Of a DNA stretch of 64,000 bases, positions 43,678-53,399 are shown one piece after another. Each line of letters begins with the position of its first letter. The first letter of the stretch is position 1. The notes beneath the pieces were generated by a model, which did not search any database, was not told the origin of the DNA, and saw only the letters and a program-made list of their open reading frames with translations. The translations under genes were made by a program, and so were the position numbers. This DNA comes from an uncultured Acetatifactor sp. GTDB lineage: Bacteria > Bacillota > Clostridia > Lachnospirales > Lachnospiraceae. The DNA is taken from assembly GCA_934402375.1 (NCBI GenBank), contig CAKRUB010000012.1:1-64000 (forward strand). The letters run 5' to 3'.

Positions 43678-46600
43678 TGGTACCTCCACCATAATATACG
43701 CCTCTACCGTATCCAGCTCCTGAATCTGGTCAAAGCCTTCAAATACAAGACCGCACTCGTAGCCTTCCTTGACTTCCTTTACATCATCCTTGAAGCGCTT
43801 GAGGGAAGCCAGCGCACCCTCGTAGATCTGCTCGCCGTCACGGGTGATACGAACCTTGCAGCCTCTCTGGAACACACCGTCCTTGACATACGAACCGGCA
43901 ATGTTACCGATCTGGGATGCCTTAAATACCTGACGGATCTCTGCATGACCGATCACCTTCTCCTCGAAGACAGGATCAAGCATACCCTTCATGGCTGCCT
44001 CAATGTCCTCGATCGCCTGATAGATGACCTTGTACAGTCTGACATCAACGCCCTCGCGCTCTGCCGTTGCCTTAGCCGTCGCATCCGGACGCACGTTAAA
44101 GCCGATAATGATCGCGTTGGACGCACTCGCAAGGGTGACATCGGACTCGTTGATTGCGCCGACACCGCCGTGAATACACTTTACGACAACCTCCTCGTTG
44201 GAGAGCTTCATCAGCGACTGCTTCACCGCCTCGACGCTTCCCTGTACATCCGCCTTGACAATCAGGTTCAGCTCCTTCAGATTACCCTCCTGAATCTGTG
44301 AAAACAGATCGTCCAGAGACATCTTGGACTTCGTCTCCTCCAGCTTTCTCTCCTTGTTCTGTGCAAGGTAGGTGTCCGCATAGGACTTCGCCGTCTTATC
44401 GTTTTCATGGGCAAGGAATACTTCTCCCGCGCTGGGCACATCTGACAGACCGAGAATCTCAACAGGCGTGGAGGGATCTGCCTCCTTCACCCTTCTTCCC
44501 TTGTCGTCAATCATGGCTCTTACCTTGCCGTGGCATGCGCCTGCGGAAATAAAGTCTCCGACATGCAACGTACCTTTCTGAACCAGAACGGTCGCAACGG
44601 GTCCGCGTCCCTTATCCAGCTCCGCCTCGATGACAAGTCCTCTCGCACGGCGCTTCGGGTTTGCCTTGAGTTCAAGAATATCTGCGGTCAGCAGGATCGT
44701 CTCCAGAAGGTCTTCGATGCCTTCGCCGGACTTTGCAGACACAGGTACAAACTCCGTGCTTCCGCCCCAGTCTGTGGCGATCAGTTCATACTCCGTCAAC
44801 TCCTGCTTTACACGCTCGATGTTTGCCGACGGCTTATCGATCTTGTTCACAGCGACAATGATTTCAATGCCCGCTGCCTTTGCATGGTTGATTGCCTCGA
44901 CCGTCTGCGGCATCACGCCGTCATCCGCAGCGACAACAAGGATCGCAATATCTGTCGAGTTTGCACCACGCATACGCATTGCTGTGAATGCCTCGTGTCC
45001 GGGCGTATCTAAGAAGGTAATCCTTCTGCCCTTTACGTTTACAGTATACGCACCTATGTGCTGTGTGATACCTCCCGCCTCGCGGTCGGTCACATTTGTC
45101 TTTCTGATGGCATCCAGCAAGGACGTCTTACCATGGTCAACATGACCCATGACACAGATAACAGGCGGTCTCTCCACCAGATCCTTCTCGTCCTCCTCGT
45201 CCTCCTTCAGGAGCTCCTCGATCACATCGACCTTGACTTCCTTCTCGCAGAGGATGTCATATTCCATCGCAATGTTTTCTGCGTCCTCATAGGAGATTTC
45301 CTGGTTCACAGTAACGATTTTTCCCTCAAGGAACAGCTTCTTCACAATCGCTGACGGCTGAATCTTCATCTTGTCAGCCAGATCCTTGATAGTGATGGTC
45401 TCGGGCAGAGTGATTACCTTGATAACCTCCTCCACCGTCTCTTCCTTCTTCTTTTCGGGCTTGATAAAGCGTCCGGGCTTATTCTTCAGCGCCTCGTCTT
45501 CCTCATAGATATGCTCCCTCTTGGAACGCTTATCCTTCTCGATGCTGCTGCTTGCGCGCCTCTTATCATCCTCGCGCCTCTTTTCCATATCCTTTGCCGG
45601 AGCCTCTCCAGCGAAGCTCTTATTCTGATTCCTGTCTCTGAATCCGGCTCCCTGTCCGCCATTGCCTCTGTTATCGCGCGGTGCACCGTTAAAGCCACGG
45701 TTACCGCCCTGACCAGCGCCCGGACCGCGACGATCCCCCTGACCGTTCTCACCGCCAGGTCTGCCAGATCTCTGGAAACCGTTGCCTCCTCTGTCACCTC
45801 TGAAGCCGCCATTGCCGTTGCCTCCTCTGTTCTGGAACTGTCCGCGATCCGGTCTGTCGCCCTGCGGTCTGCCCTGATAGCCGCCCTGACCTCTGTTGTC
45901 ACGGTTGCCCTGATAACGGTTCTCAGAACCGCGGTTATCGGAGCCACGATTGTCAGAATTGCGGTTATCCTGATAACGATTCTCTCTCGCTGGTCTGTCA
46001 TACTGCGGGCGCTCTGTTCTCTCCGGTCTGTTTTCTTTCGGCTGTACCTGCACGATCTCAGTCTGTACTGCGGGCTTCTGCGGTGCAACAGGCTTCGTCT
46101 CCTGCGCCTTTACCTCCTGCTTGGGCTTCGGCTGGGGTCTGGACGGAACCATCTGCACGCTCGGTGTCGGAGACGGCGGTGTCAGCGGCTTGATCGGCGT
46201 GTGCACGGGTGCTGCTGCCGGACGGTTTCTTCTGTCGTTATAGCCACCCTGCTGTCTGTTCTGACCATTCTGCGGTCTCTGCTGCCCGCCCTGCTGTCTG
46301 TTCTGATTTCCCTGCGGTCTCTGCTGTCCGCCCTGTCCCTGTGCGGGACGCTGTGACGACATCTTTGAATTCTGGGAATTATTGACGAAAATGATCGTCT
46401 TTTTCTTTTTCGGGGTCTCAGGAGCAGCATTCTTCTCTTCCGACTCCGGCTTTGCGGCAGGCTTCGCCGCCTCTGCCTTGGCAGGTTCCTTCTCAGCCTT
46501 GACTTCCTTCTCCACCTTGACTTCCTTCTCCACCTTGACTTCCTTTTCCGCCTTTACCTCTTTCTCGGTCTTGGTCTCTTTCACGGCTTTCTCCCTGATT

Positions 46601-46776
46601 TCCTCAGTCTTCGCCTGTACCTTGCCGAATGCCTTTCTAACGGTGTCCGCAATCTCCTCCTCGACGGAGCTGCTTGCGGACTTTACCTCGATGCCCTTCT
46701 GCTGTAAAAACGTCTGTATGTCTTTGCTCTGTTTATCCAGTTCTTTAGCGAGTTCATGTATCCTAATCTTCGCCAT
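43672..46776 (-). CDS. infB: Translation initiation factor IF-2
   Basis: 1034 residues from the ATG at 46776 (GGAGGAAAGC; a GTG at 46788 is in frame). N-terminal IF2N ([16 protein letters not shown]), a long low-complexity region of about 300 residues, another IF2N-like subdomain (about 450), then the GTPase with [25 protein letters not shown] and NKIDKP, and domains II-IV. The linker contains a repeated [10 protein letters not shown] motif (about 68-95) and a Gln/Arg/Gly/Asn-rich stretch with many RGG-like and QNR repeats (150-390), larger than in most IF-2 proteins. Confidence 0.97.
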   Translation of the reverse strand: MAKIRIHELAKELDKQSKDIQTFLQQKGIEVKSASSSVEEEIADTVRKAFGKVQAKTEEIREKAVKETKTEKEVKAEKEVKVEKEVKVEKEVKAEKEPAKAEAAKPAAKPESEEKNAAPETPKKKKTIIFVNNSQNSKMSSQRPAQGQGGQQRPQGNQNRQQGGQQRPQNGQNRQQGGYNDRRNRPAAAPVHTPIKPLTPPSPTPSVQMVPSRPQPKPKQEVKAQETKPVAPQKPAVQTEIVQVQPKENRPERTERPQYDRPARENRYQDNRNSDNRGSDNRGSENRYQGNRDNRGQGGYQGRPQGDRPDRGQFQNRGGNGNGGFRGDRGGNGFQRSGRPGGENGQGDRRGPGAGQGGNRGFNGAPRDNRGNGGQGAGFRDRNQNKSFAGEAPAKDMEKRREDDKRRASSSIEKDKRSKREHIYEEDEALKNKPGRFIKPEKKKEETVEEVIKVITLPETITIKDLADKMKIQPSAIVKKLFLEGKIVTVNQEISYEDAENIAMEYDILCEKEVKVDVIEELLKEDEEDEKDLVERPPVICVMGHVDHGKTSLLDAIRKTNVTDREAGGITQHIGAYTVNVKGRRITFLDTPGHEAFTAMRMRGANSTDIAILVVAADDGVMPQTVEAINHAKAAGIEIIVAVNKIDKPSANIERVKQELTEYELIATDWGGSTEFVPVSAKSGEGIEDLLETILLTADILELKANPKRRARGLVIEAELDKGRGPVATVLVQKGTLHVGDFISAGACHGKVRAMIDDKGRRVKEADPSTPVEILGLSDVPSAGEVFLAHENDKTAKSYADTYLAQNKERKLEETKSKMSLDDLFSQIQEGNLKELNLIVKADVQGSVEAVKQSLMKLSNEEVVVKCIHGGVGAINESDVTLASASNAIIIGFNVRPDATAKATAEREGVDVRLYKVIYQAIEDIEAAMKGMLDPVFEEKVIGHAEIRQVFKASQIGNIAGSYVKDGVFQRGCKVRITRDGEQIYEGALASLKRFKDDVKEVKEGYECGLVFEGFDQIQELDTVEAYIMVEVPR

Positions 46777-47125
46777 GCTTTCCTCCACTTCTGCTTATTT
46801 CAGCTGATTCCTCTTCTTCCAGTTGTTTGACAATGCTCTTTGCTAACCCTGCTTCGCATACGCCAAGCGATGACCGCAAGTCCTTTCCGATCGCCCTTCC
46901 GAGGCTTTCCTTCGTTCCATAGCTGTACACCGGAACTCCATAGAACGAGCACTTATCGGTAAATAACTTTCTGGTATTCTCAGACGCATCCTCCGCAATG
47001 ATTATCAGCATGGCGGAGCCTTTCTTGATCGCCTCCAGGGTCTGTAATTCACCACTGACCAGATTGTGCCCTCTCATAGCAATTCCCAAGAGCGAAAAAA
47101 TCTTATTCTGTCTCAAGATTGTCAA
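46763..47125 (-). CDS. ylxQ: Ribosomal L7Ae-like protein (YlxQ)
   Basis: 120 residues, L7Ae/L30e-type RNA-binding fold: [52 protein letters not shown] then the [19 protein letters not shown] strand-helix. YlxQ regularly stands between ylxR and infB. The start is a TTG (47125 or the one 9 nt downstream, which is 10 nt from AAGGAG); no ATG fits. It overlaps the 3' end of ylxR and the infB start. Confidence 0.88.
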   Translation of the reverse strand: MTILRQNKIFSLLGIAMRGHNLVSGELQTLEAIKKGSAMLIIIAEDASENTRKLFTDKCSFYGVPVYSYGTKESLGRAIGKDLRSSLGVCEAGLAKSIVKQLEEEESAEISRSGGKHGED

Positions 47126-47375
47126 ACTCCTTCTCTAAAGTGTCATACACTTCATTTGGAATACTCATTTTGAAAGAGCGCTCCAGACCTTTGTTCTTTC
47201 TGGCCAGCCGCAGACACTCCCTGTTCCTGCATATATATGCGCCTCTTCCGTTCTTTTTGCCTGTTACGTCCAGACAAATCTCATTTTCGGCTGTTTTCAG
47301 GACTCTCATCATGTCCTTCTTCCCTTTCATCTCACCGCAGCCAACACACTGCCTCAAGGGTATCTTCTTTGCCAT
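47103..47375 (-). CDS. ylxR: YlxR family RNA-binding protein
   Basis: 90 residues. Conserved LRQCVGCGEMKGKKDMMRV, GRGAYICRNRECLRLARKNKGLER. YlxR (RnpM) is known to associate with RNase P and sits between nusA and infB, as here. Stop overlaps the ylxQ start; 8 bp behind nusA. Confidence 0.93.
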   Translation of the reverse strand: MAKKIPLRQCVGCGEMKGKKDMMRVLKTAENEICLDVTGKKNGRGAYICRNRECLRLARKNKGLERSFKMSIPNEVYDTLEKEFDNLETE

Positions 47376-47383
47376 AAATCACT

Positions 47384-48544
47384 TTACTCCTCAACGGGCG
47401 CTTCCTGTCCGCCCTCTTCATATTCATCTTCATCGTACTCGCCTTCTTCCGCTTCATATCCCTCGTCATCGAGATAGTCCTCATAACGGAAGCCGGGGGC
47501 ATCCTTCGCCTGTGTCTCAGACTTGATGTCGATCTTATAGCCCGTCAGTCTCGCAGCAAGTCTCGCGTTCTGACCTTCCTTACCGATTGCCAGAGACAGC
47601 TGGTAATCCGGCACAACGACCTTCGCCGTCTTTTCATCGGGATCGGCAAATACCGCAACGATCTTTGCAGGGGAGAGTGCATTCTGGATCAGAAGACCGG
47701 GGTTCTCATCCCAATTCACGATGTCAATCTTCTCTCCGCGAAGCTCCTCGACAATCGCATTGACTCTCGCTCCGTTCATTCCGACACACGCGCCGACCGC
47801 ATCCACATTCGGGTTGTTGCTCCATACGGCAATCTTTGTACGGCTGCCCGCCTCACGGGCAATGCTCTTGATTTCTACCGTTCCATCCTTGATCTCGGTA
47901 ACTTCGGACTCAAACAGTCTCTTTACCAGCTCCGGATGGGTGCGGCTGACATTGATGCGGGGTCCCTTGGGTGTGTTCTTCACTTCAAGAACATACACCT
48001 TGATACGCTCTGTCGGACGGAACACCTCACCCTTAACCATCTCGCTCTCATTCAGCATAGCATCCGCCTTGCCGAGGTTGATGCTGATGTTCTTTCCCAC
48101 ATAGCGCTGTACAACACCTGTGACAACGTCCTTTTCCTTTTCATAATACTGGTTGTAGATAACGCTTCTCTCTTCCTCACGGATCTTCTGAAGGATTACG
48201 TTCTTTGCGTTCTGGGTAGCGATACGTCCGAATTCCTTTGACTTGATCTCCACATGGAGCATGTCGCCGACCTTCGCCTTGGAGGAAATCTCCTTTGCGT
48301 CCTCAAGGCTGATCTGGAGGCAATCATCCTCCACATCATCCGCCGTAGGCACTACCTCCTTCTCGGCATATACCAGAAAGTCGCAGGTGTCACGGTCGAT
48401 CTCCACATGCACATTATCCGCCTTGCCAAAATGATTCTTGCACGCAGTGAGTAGTGAATTCTCGATCGCCTCGAACAGCGTCTCCTTGCTGATCTCCTTC
48501 TCCTTCTCCAGAATATCGAGCGCCTCCATCAATTCCTTGTTCAT
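47384..48544 (-). CDS. nusA: Transcription termination/antitermination factor NusA
   Basis: 386 residues. N-terminal RNA-polymerase-binding domain (MNKELMEALDILEKEKEISKETLFEAIENSLLTACKNHFG), S1 domain (DVVTGVVQRYVGKNISINLG), KH1/KH2 (MNGARVNAIVEELRGEKIDIVNWD; LSLAIGKEGQNARLAARLTGYKIDI) and an acidic tail EEGEYDEDEYEEGG as in short Firmicute NusA, lacking the extra repeats of E. coli. ATG at 48544 with GGAGG 8 nt upstream; open frame to 48574 lacks support. Confidence 0.97.
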   Translation of the reverse strand: MNKELMEALDILEKEKEISKETLFEAIENSLLTACKNHFGKADNVHVEIDRDTCDFLVYAEKEVVPTADDVEDDCLQISLEDAKEISSKAKVGDMLHVEIKSKEFGRIATQNAKNVILQKIREEERSVIYNQYYEKEKDVVTGVVQRYVGKNISINLGKADAMLNESEMVKGEVFRPTERIKVYVLEVKNTPKGPRINVSRTHPELVKRLFESEVTEIKDGTVEIKSIAREAGSRTKIAVWSNNPNVDAVGACVGMNGARVNAIVEELRGEKIDIVNWDENPGLLIQNALSPAKIVAVFADPDEKTAKVVVPDYQLSLAIGKEGQNARLAARLTGYKIDIKSETQAKDAPGFRYEDYLDDEGYEAEEGEYDEDEYEEGGQEAPVEE

Positions 48545-48607
48545 TTCTTTTCCTTTTCCTCCATTCCGACCCATAGGGATCTGTTTATTTTCAATCGTTT
48601 TTCTTCT

Positions 48608-49072
48608 TTAAAAGTCCAGCGCAAGCCGAACCAGTGCTATGTCTGCACGTTGAAAGCTTCTGAGCACATCTCCCTCCAGAATCGTCAGCGTGTCCTGATC
48701 AAAGCTGTCAAGGATACCCGAAAATTCCTTGCATTTCTCAATCGGCTTAAACAGCTTGAGCTCGACCTGCTCTCCGATACTAGCCTGAAGATGCTTATCC
48801 TTTTTCAGGGTTCTTCCCAGTCCCGGGCTGCTGACCTCCAGAATGTACGCATCCGGAATGAAATCCTCACGATCCAGCGCATCCGATAAGGCTCTGCTGA
48901 CATTCTCGCAATCCGAAATATTCACTCCGTCCGGCTTATCAATATAAGCCCTGAGATAATAGTCGCTGCCTTCCTTCACATATTCCACATCATAAATCGA
49001 GACACCGTTTGCCTCGGCGATGGGTGTGAGCAGCTTTTCCGTCCTTGTCTCGTAATCTTCCTTTCGGGACAT
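48608..49072 (-). CDS. rimP: Ribosome maturation factor RimP
   Basis: 154 residues from ATG 49072 (AAAGGAGGCTGGGAG). Motifs GVSIYDVEYVKEGSDYYLRAYIDKP and SPGLGRTLKKDKHL are conserved. Needed for 30S maturation; first gene of rimP-nusA-ylxR-ylxQ-infB. The open frame to 49126 is the leader. Confidence 0.96.
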   Translation of the reverse strand: MSRKEDYETRTEKLLTPIAEANGVSIYDVEYVKEGSDYYLRAYIDKPDGVNISDCENVSRALSDALDREDFIPDAYILEVSSPGLGRTLKKDKHLQASIGEQVELKLFKPIEKCKEFSGILDSFDQDTLTILEGDVLRSFQRADIALVRLALDF

Positions 49073-49109
49073 CTCCCAGCCTCCTTTGAAAAAATGCTCC
49101 AACATGCAA

Positions 49110-49137
49110 GTAAGAGTGGCTTGCAAGCCACTCTTAC
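49110..49137 (-). promoter_or_regulatory. Perfect 28-bp palindrome in rimP leader
   Basis: GTAAGAGTGGCTTG (49110-49123) and its exact complement 49124-49137 with no spacer. In RNA it would give a strong stem about 25 nt after the expected start of the rimP-nusA-infB mRNA and 38 nt before the start codon; a TTTTTT follows 20 nt later. Confidence 0.55.
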
Positions 49138-49162
49138 TCTAGTAAACATCATTAACATTTAA

Positions 49163-49191
49163 AGTATAGACCCAATTTTTCAAACTGTCAA
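49163..49191 (-). promoter_or_regulatory. rimP-nusA-infB operon promoter
   Basis: TTGACA (49186-49191), 17 bp, TATACT (49163-49168) on the minus strand. Confidence 0.8.
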
Positions 49192-49216
49192 CGGTTTTGA
49201 CAAACTTTTTTCCAAG

Positions 49217-49246
49217 TTGACTTTCATCGCAGACTCATGCTATTAT
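49217..49246 (+). promoter_or_regulatory. Promoter of the lipoprotein gene
   Basis: Plus-strand TTGACT (49217-49222), 18 bp, TATTAT (49241-49246). Back to back with the rimP promoter. Confidence 0.6.
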
Positions 49247-49299
49247 GTTCACTGTTGTCATTCTATACATAAAATATGTGTAACGAAAGGGGAAAATTT

Positions 49300-49971
49300 A
49301 TGAAATTAAAGAATCATGTCGCAAAGGCAGGTGTCTGTCTCGGAATGTGCCTGATGCTCTGCAGCTGTGGAGGGGCTGCCAGCTCAGTAGCAAATGCACC
49401 CGCTCTGGAGACGGTAGACATCAGCAATCTGGAGCTGGACGAACTGAGCACCTCAAGTTTCAGCATACAATATCCCTCAGAGGACTGGTACGGTACTGAT
49501 GGCTCCGAGCCGCTTGCCCTCTATTATTATCCTACTATCGAAACCGAGCAGGCTGTCAACGTCAATATGCAGAAAACCTCAGACTACAATGCCAAGCTGA
49601 CCAAAAAGGAGCTGCAGGACATTGTGGATGGTCTCGCCGACAACAAAAACGGTCTGAGCATGGAGGTTGTCATGTCCGAGCTGAGGACATTTAACGGTGA
49701 GCCCGTGTTCTACATCGAGTCCGTTACCCAGATTACCGATGCCGTCATCGATTTTATGCAGGAAAGCGGTCTCTGGACGCAGGATTTTATTGACTCCATC
49801 GGCGGACGCGAAGTTCTTCTGAACATCCCGCCGACTGACCAGATTTTGATCTATGCTGTCATAGACGGCGGTCTGTTCATCTATACCGGCACTTATTATG
49901 ATGCCGCCCAGAAGGATATTGTTCTGGACTGCATGTCTGTACTGATGCAGACAACCAAATGTATAAAATAA
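49300..49971 (+). CDS. Exported lipoprotein of unknown function
   Basis: 223 residues. Signal peptide with the lipobox LCSC, so Cys23 would be lipidated and the protein anchored outside the cytoplasmic membrane. The mature part has an alternating beta/alpha pattern (SFSIQYPSEDWYGTDG, LDCMSVLMQTTKCIK) resembling the stress-response PsbP/LpqN-like fold, which is a guess. AAAGGGG before the ATG at 49300. Own promoter and terminator, flanked by minus-strand operons. Confidence 0.85.
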   Translation: MKLKNHVAKAGVCLGMCLMLCSCGGAASSVANAPALETVDISNLELDELSTSSFSIQYPSEDWYGTDGSEPLALYYYPTIETEQAVNVNMQKTSDYNAKLTKKELQDIVDGLADNKNGLSMEVVMSELRTFNGEPVFYIESVTQITDAVIDFMQESGLWTQDFIDSIGGREVLLNIPPTDQILIYAVIDGGLFIYTGTYYDAAQKDIVLDCMSVLMQTTKCIK

Positions 49972-49976
49972 AGCTT

Positions 49977-50016
49977 CAACCGGATGAATGCCGTGGCGCT
50001 CATCCGGTTGTTTTTT
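49977..50016 (+). terminator. Terminator after the lipoprotein gene
   Basis: Perfect 11-bp arms CAACCGGATGA (49977-49987) and TCATCCGGTTG (50000-50010), then TTTTTT. Starts 5 bp past the stop. Confidence 0.92.
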
Positions 50017-50026
50017 CTTTCCATAA

Positions 50027-51580
50027 TCAGTTCCTTCCGTCCTCATATCGGAAAAAGTCAAAATCCGCGTGTTTGCGGCTTCCGCAACCGCCGTTGTTGG
50101 CATAAATGCCGACCAGTGTGCCCGTATGCCGCTTAGGATCATCCGGCACACCCTCGTCCGCAAGGAAACGGCAGTCCTCCACACTCCCGATCTCCTCCCA
50201 TTTCACATCGTCATAGCTATAATAGAAGCTCCTCCGCTGGTGCTCTGTAATCACCTTGAGAAATACCGGCTGCTCCCTCACGTCGGAAAGCTCTGCAATC
50301 AGTTCCTCGCCGTGGTTCCGGTTGATTACCAGCTGTATTTTTCTCCCGCCCTCACAGCAGACGCTGCAGCGGATATAGGTTGCCGTGCTGTAATAGCAGG
50401 TCAGCCCAGCCTGCTCTCCATCCCTGTCCGGGTAAAATTCAAGCTTTGTCACGGCGGTATAGGCAAGCTCCTGCTCCCTTCTGAGCAGCGTGTTCTTTGC
50501 CCGCAGTTCGTTCAGCTGTCCGTCTCCCGTCCAGATCCGGAAAAAGCTGGGACGCTCCGTCAGGCTGTACGCGCCTCTGTCCGGGTTTCTTGCAAATTCC
50601 CACTCCAAGGACAGTTCCTCCCCGTCAAAGTCATCCTGCGCCTCTCTCGGAAAGACATGCTCCGGCAGATCGGGCGCCTTCTGCTCAAGGCTAGGTCCTT
50701 TTCCTTCATTTACAGTAAACCAGCCTTCCTCTGTCCACTGCACCGGATCAAGCGCCGTCTCTCTGCCGATCGTCGTATATTTTCCCTCGTTCGGTCTGCC
50801 GCAGAGATAATAACACCACCAGTTTCCCTTCTGATCCTGCACCAGCTTGCCGTGTCCGGCGCGCTGAATCGGCGCATTTTCATCCTTCTGACGCATAACC
50901 GGACTGTAGGGTGAACTCTCATAGTACCCGTACAGCGTCCTGCTCCTCGCCACATTGATACCGTGTCCGTAGCCCGTGCCGCCCTCTGCCACCATGGCGT
51001 AGTAAAAGCCGTTCTTTTGGAATATGTGCGGACCCTCCGGACAGCGCTCACCGGTTCCCGCCCACGCCGTTTTCATCTCCCCCGCAAGGCGAAGCGAATC
51101 CTCCGAGAGTGGAACGGTCTGGGCTGCCGGTGCAATCACCATATACCTCTTTCCGTTCTCATCCACAAAGTGAGAGGGATCGATATTGTCCACCTCAAGG
51201 CAGACCGGCTTACTGTATGGCCCTTCCGGCCGCTCCGCAGTCATGACAAGCTGTCTGCGCATGACATTGTTGCCCCTTTTCCCATCCGCATTCAGACGCA
51301 GGGTGGCAAAAATGTAATAGATTCCGTCCACACAGGATATGTCCGGCGCCCAGATGCCGTGGGAATCCCGGATTGCGCTCAGATCAAGCCATTCCGGGTT
51401 CGTGATTGCATGCCCGACAATATGCCAGTGCACCATATCGCGGGAATGCGAAATCGGAATTGCCGGAAAATACTGGAAGCTGGAATTTACCATATAAAAA
51501 TCGTCGCCGACCCTGATGACCGAAGGGTCAGGGAAAAAGCCTCTCTGTACCGGATTTCTGTAGGTTCTTTCGTCCTTCAT
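50027..51580 (-). CDS. Glycoside hydrolase family 43 (xylosidase/arabinofuranosidase type)
   Basis: 517 residues, cytoplasmic (no signal peptide). Five-bladed beta-propeller: catalytic base Asp18 in FFPDPSVI, Asp80 in WAPDISC, general acid Glu182 in CPEGPHIF, each at the expected order and spacing. A C-terminal beta-sandwich (about 320-515) is present. GH43 enzymes remove xylose or arabinose from plant hemicellulose fragments. No sugar transporter or regulator adjoins it, so substrate cannot be inferred from context. Starts at ATG 51580 (AGGTGAGGTAG). Confidence 0.93.
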   Translation of the reverse strand: MKDERTYRNPVQRGFFPDPSVIRVGDDFYMVNSSFQYFPAIPISHSRDMVHWHIVGHAITNPEWLDLSAIRDSHGIWAPDISCVDGIYYIFATLRLNADGKRGNNVMRRQLVMTAERPEGPYSKPVCLEVDNIDPSHFVDENGKRYMVIAPAAQTVPLSEDSLRLAGEMKTAWAGTGERCPEGPHIFQKNGFYYAMVAEGGTGYGHGINVARSRTLYGYYESSPYSPVMRQKDENAPIQRAGHGKLVQDQKGNWWCYYLCGRPNEGKYTTIGRETALDPVQWTEEGWFTVNEGKGPSLEQKAPDLPEHVFPREAQDDFDGEELSLEWEFARNPDRGAYSLTERPSFFRIWTGDGQLNELRAKNTLLRREQELAYTAVTKLEFYPDRDGEQAGLTCYYSTATYIRCSVCCEGGRKIQLVINRNHGEELIAELSDVREQPVFLKVITEHQRRSFYYSYDDVKWEEIGSVEDCRFLADEGVPDDPKRHTGTLVGIYANNGGCGSRKHADFDFFRYEDGRN

Positions 51581-51708
51581 CTACCTCACCTCTCACAAAC
51601 TATTCTTTACCACTGCCTACACTTACAGTATACAGATGATCCGGAATCTGTAAATACATCCTGCGCAAGAGGTAAATATTCCTGCGTGAAAAGTCAGGGA
51701 AAGCACCT

Positions 51709-51738
51709 AAAAAAGCGCCGGAGCTTTCACTCCGACGC
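51709..51738 (-). terminator. Terminator of the GT8/acyltransferase operon
   Basis: Arms GCGTCGGAG (51730-51738) and CTCCGGCGC (51715-51723), then TTTTTT. The first arm is the last codons and stop of the acyltransferase gene (51727 stop), so coding and terminator overlap. Confidence 0.85.
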
Positions 51739-52500
51739 CTTTCTGTATTCAATCACCTCATAATCACTTTCTGCGCTGCGCTCCAGCATACACCGGTAAA
51801 CGCGGTCGCGCAGCTCCTGCTGCCTCTCCTTCGGCTTCAATCTCTCATCCGGGTAAAAGGGTCCATCAATATATGTGACAATATTCACCTTCCCCGAGTT
51901 GCCCCGACGCTTATGATAGGTGTTCGTCAGTGCATACACCGGACAGTTCAAGCTGACCGGATAGCGGAAGGACACCGCCTTAAACGGTCTGATTCCCGTA
52001 TAATACGGCCAGATATGCGCCTCCGGGTAAATCGTGACGGAATAGTTTCTGGCGATCTTGTCCTCCACCGAACGGATGAAATTCTTCATTCCGCCTATGT
52101 CGCAGGGAATCGGAATCGCCCCGAGCATCTCGACAAGATGCCGCAGCCCGGGCATGGAGACATTCTCCGGGTTCACGATAAAGAAATTCCGGTGCGGATA
52201 GTTTGCCAGACTGGGGATAAAGGTATCCGCAAACGGCTGGGTATGGTTCCCGTAAATAAAATAACCCATGTTACGGCATTCCTTCAGCTTCTCCTTCCCT
52301 ACATATTTCAGATGGAATCTAAGCTTCTGGTAGAAAAACTTGAGCGGCATACTGAGCACATTCTGAACCATCCGCGAACAGAAATCCCAGATTCGTCCGT
52401 GGAAATAGCGGAAATCCTTGTCTATCACTCTCGGCTTGATCTGTGCCTCCGAAAATTCATCATTCAGTTCGTCTGTGTAATATATGATCTTCTTACTCAT
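51727..52500 (-). CDS. Acyltransferase, PlsC-like, with H-x5-D site
   Basis: 257 residues from ATG 52500 (8-bp overlap with the upstream gene). Resembles 1-acyl-glycerol-phosphate acyltransferases: GYFIYGNHTQPFADTF (about 79-94), YPEAHIW (about 160) and a small hydrophobic N-terminal half. The signature normally is H-x4-D; here His86 and Asp92 are five residues apart, with Ala at the usual Asp position. The substrate is unknown. It is the last gene in an operon after two GT8 glycosyltransferases and another acyltransferase, so glycolipid or wall-polymer acylation is likely. The open frame back to 52740 is spurious. Confidence 0.85.
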   Translation of the reverse strand: MSKKIIYYTDELNDEFSEAQIKPRVIDKDFRYFHGRIWDFCSRMVQNVLSMPLKFFYQKLRFHLKYVGKEKLKECRNMGYFIYGNHTQPFADTFIPSLANYPHRNFFIVNPENVSMPGLRHLVEMLGAIPIPCDIGGMKNFIRSVEDKIARNYSVTIYPEAHIWPYYTGIRPFKAVSFRYPVSLNCPVYALTNTYHKRRGNSGKVNIVTYIDGPFYPDERLKPKERQQELRDRVYRCMLERSAESDYEVIEYRKASE

Positions 52501-53395
52501 TTTCCGTACTGTATTCCAGTGGAATCCCATAGAATTCCTCGTAAATATGCTTCCACACACTGTAGTTGCCGTCACGCATCGCCTTGACCTGTTCCCGCTC
52601 CGTGAGACCGCTCTGCGGATAAATCGGCTTGTCGATGAACACTGTGTACTCCTGCACCGGGAAACCGTCAGACCCGTAGGTCTCACTGTCCTCCATCGTG
52701 ATAAAGATCGGAAGCACGGGGACATGATTCTTTGCCGCAAACTTAAATGCCCCGTTTTTTAACGGCTTCGGCTTCCTGTAATTCCACCATAGGCTCTGCT
52801 CCGGGTAAATCAGAATAAAATCACCCCTGCGCAGAATCTTATCCACCGCCTGCAGGAAATTATACATGGTCTTCTTGTTCTGGCTGAGCGGAAGGGTATT
52901 GCAGTTGCGGAACAAAAATCCGTAAAAGCCCGGGAAATTCGTATAATTCCCCTCGCGGATGACCTTGAACAGCTGCTTCTTCCCATAATGAACCGAGGTC
53001 TGGAAAAGATGCTCCACCGTAAAGCAGTCAAAGGGATTGAAATGGTTGCAGGTAATCACTGCCCCGGATCGCAGTCCGTTCAGATTCTCCATGCCCTTGA
53101 CATCCTTTATAATCAGCTTTCCGTCCTTCAGTATCCCCTTCAGGAACTGCTCGGCAACAGCATATGCCAGCTTTACCTTAACCTTACTCGTCGGCTTCAC
53201 GCGAAGGTAGTCAATCTGATCCGGCTGCAGCGGAAGTGTCGGCGGGTCTTCCTCCGCGTCCACATCGAACCTGCCTTCTCTCTCCAACTGTTCAATTCTC
53301 TCCAGAACCGCCAGTCTGTCTGCCGCTTTCTCGGGCGGCTGCTGCGTCATGCTGTCCACATTTTCCGGGCTGGTCTTATTTAGCTTCTCCCTCAT
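52493..53395 (-). CDS. Acyltransferase, PlsC-like
   Basis: 301 residues. Motif His118-Phe-Asn-Pro-Phe-Asp123 (ITCNHFNPFDCF) and LIYPEQSLWWNYRKPKPLKNG are the active-site blocks I and III. An N-terminal acidic, Glu/Asp-rich ~70-residue extension precedes the domain. Starts at ATG 53395, 4 bp after the upstream stop. Co-transcribed with two GT8 enzymes. Confidence 0.88.
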   Translation of the reverse strand: MREKLNKTSPENVDSMTQQPPEKAADRLAVLERIEQLEREGRFDVDAEEDPPTLPLQPDQIDYLRVKPTSKVKVKLAYAVAEQFLKGILKDGKLIIKDVKGMENLNGLRSGAVITCNHFNPFDCFTVEHLFQTSVHYGKKQLFKVIREGNYTNFPGFYGFLFRNCNTLPLSQNKKTMYNFLQAVDKILRRGDFILIYPEQSLWWNYRKPKPLKNGAFKFAAKNHVPVLPIFITMEDSETYGSDGFPVQEYTVFIDKPIYPQSGLTEREQVKAMRDGNYSVWKHIYEEFYGIPLEYSTENE

Positions 53396-53399
53396 CTCC

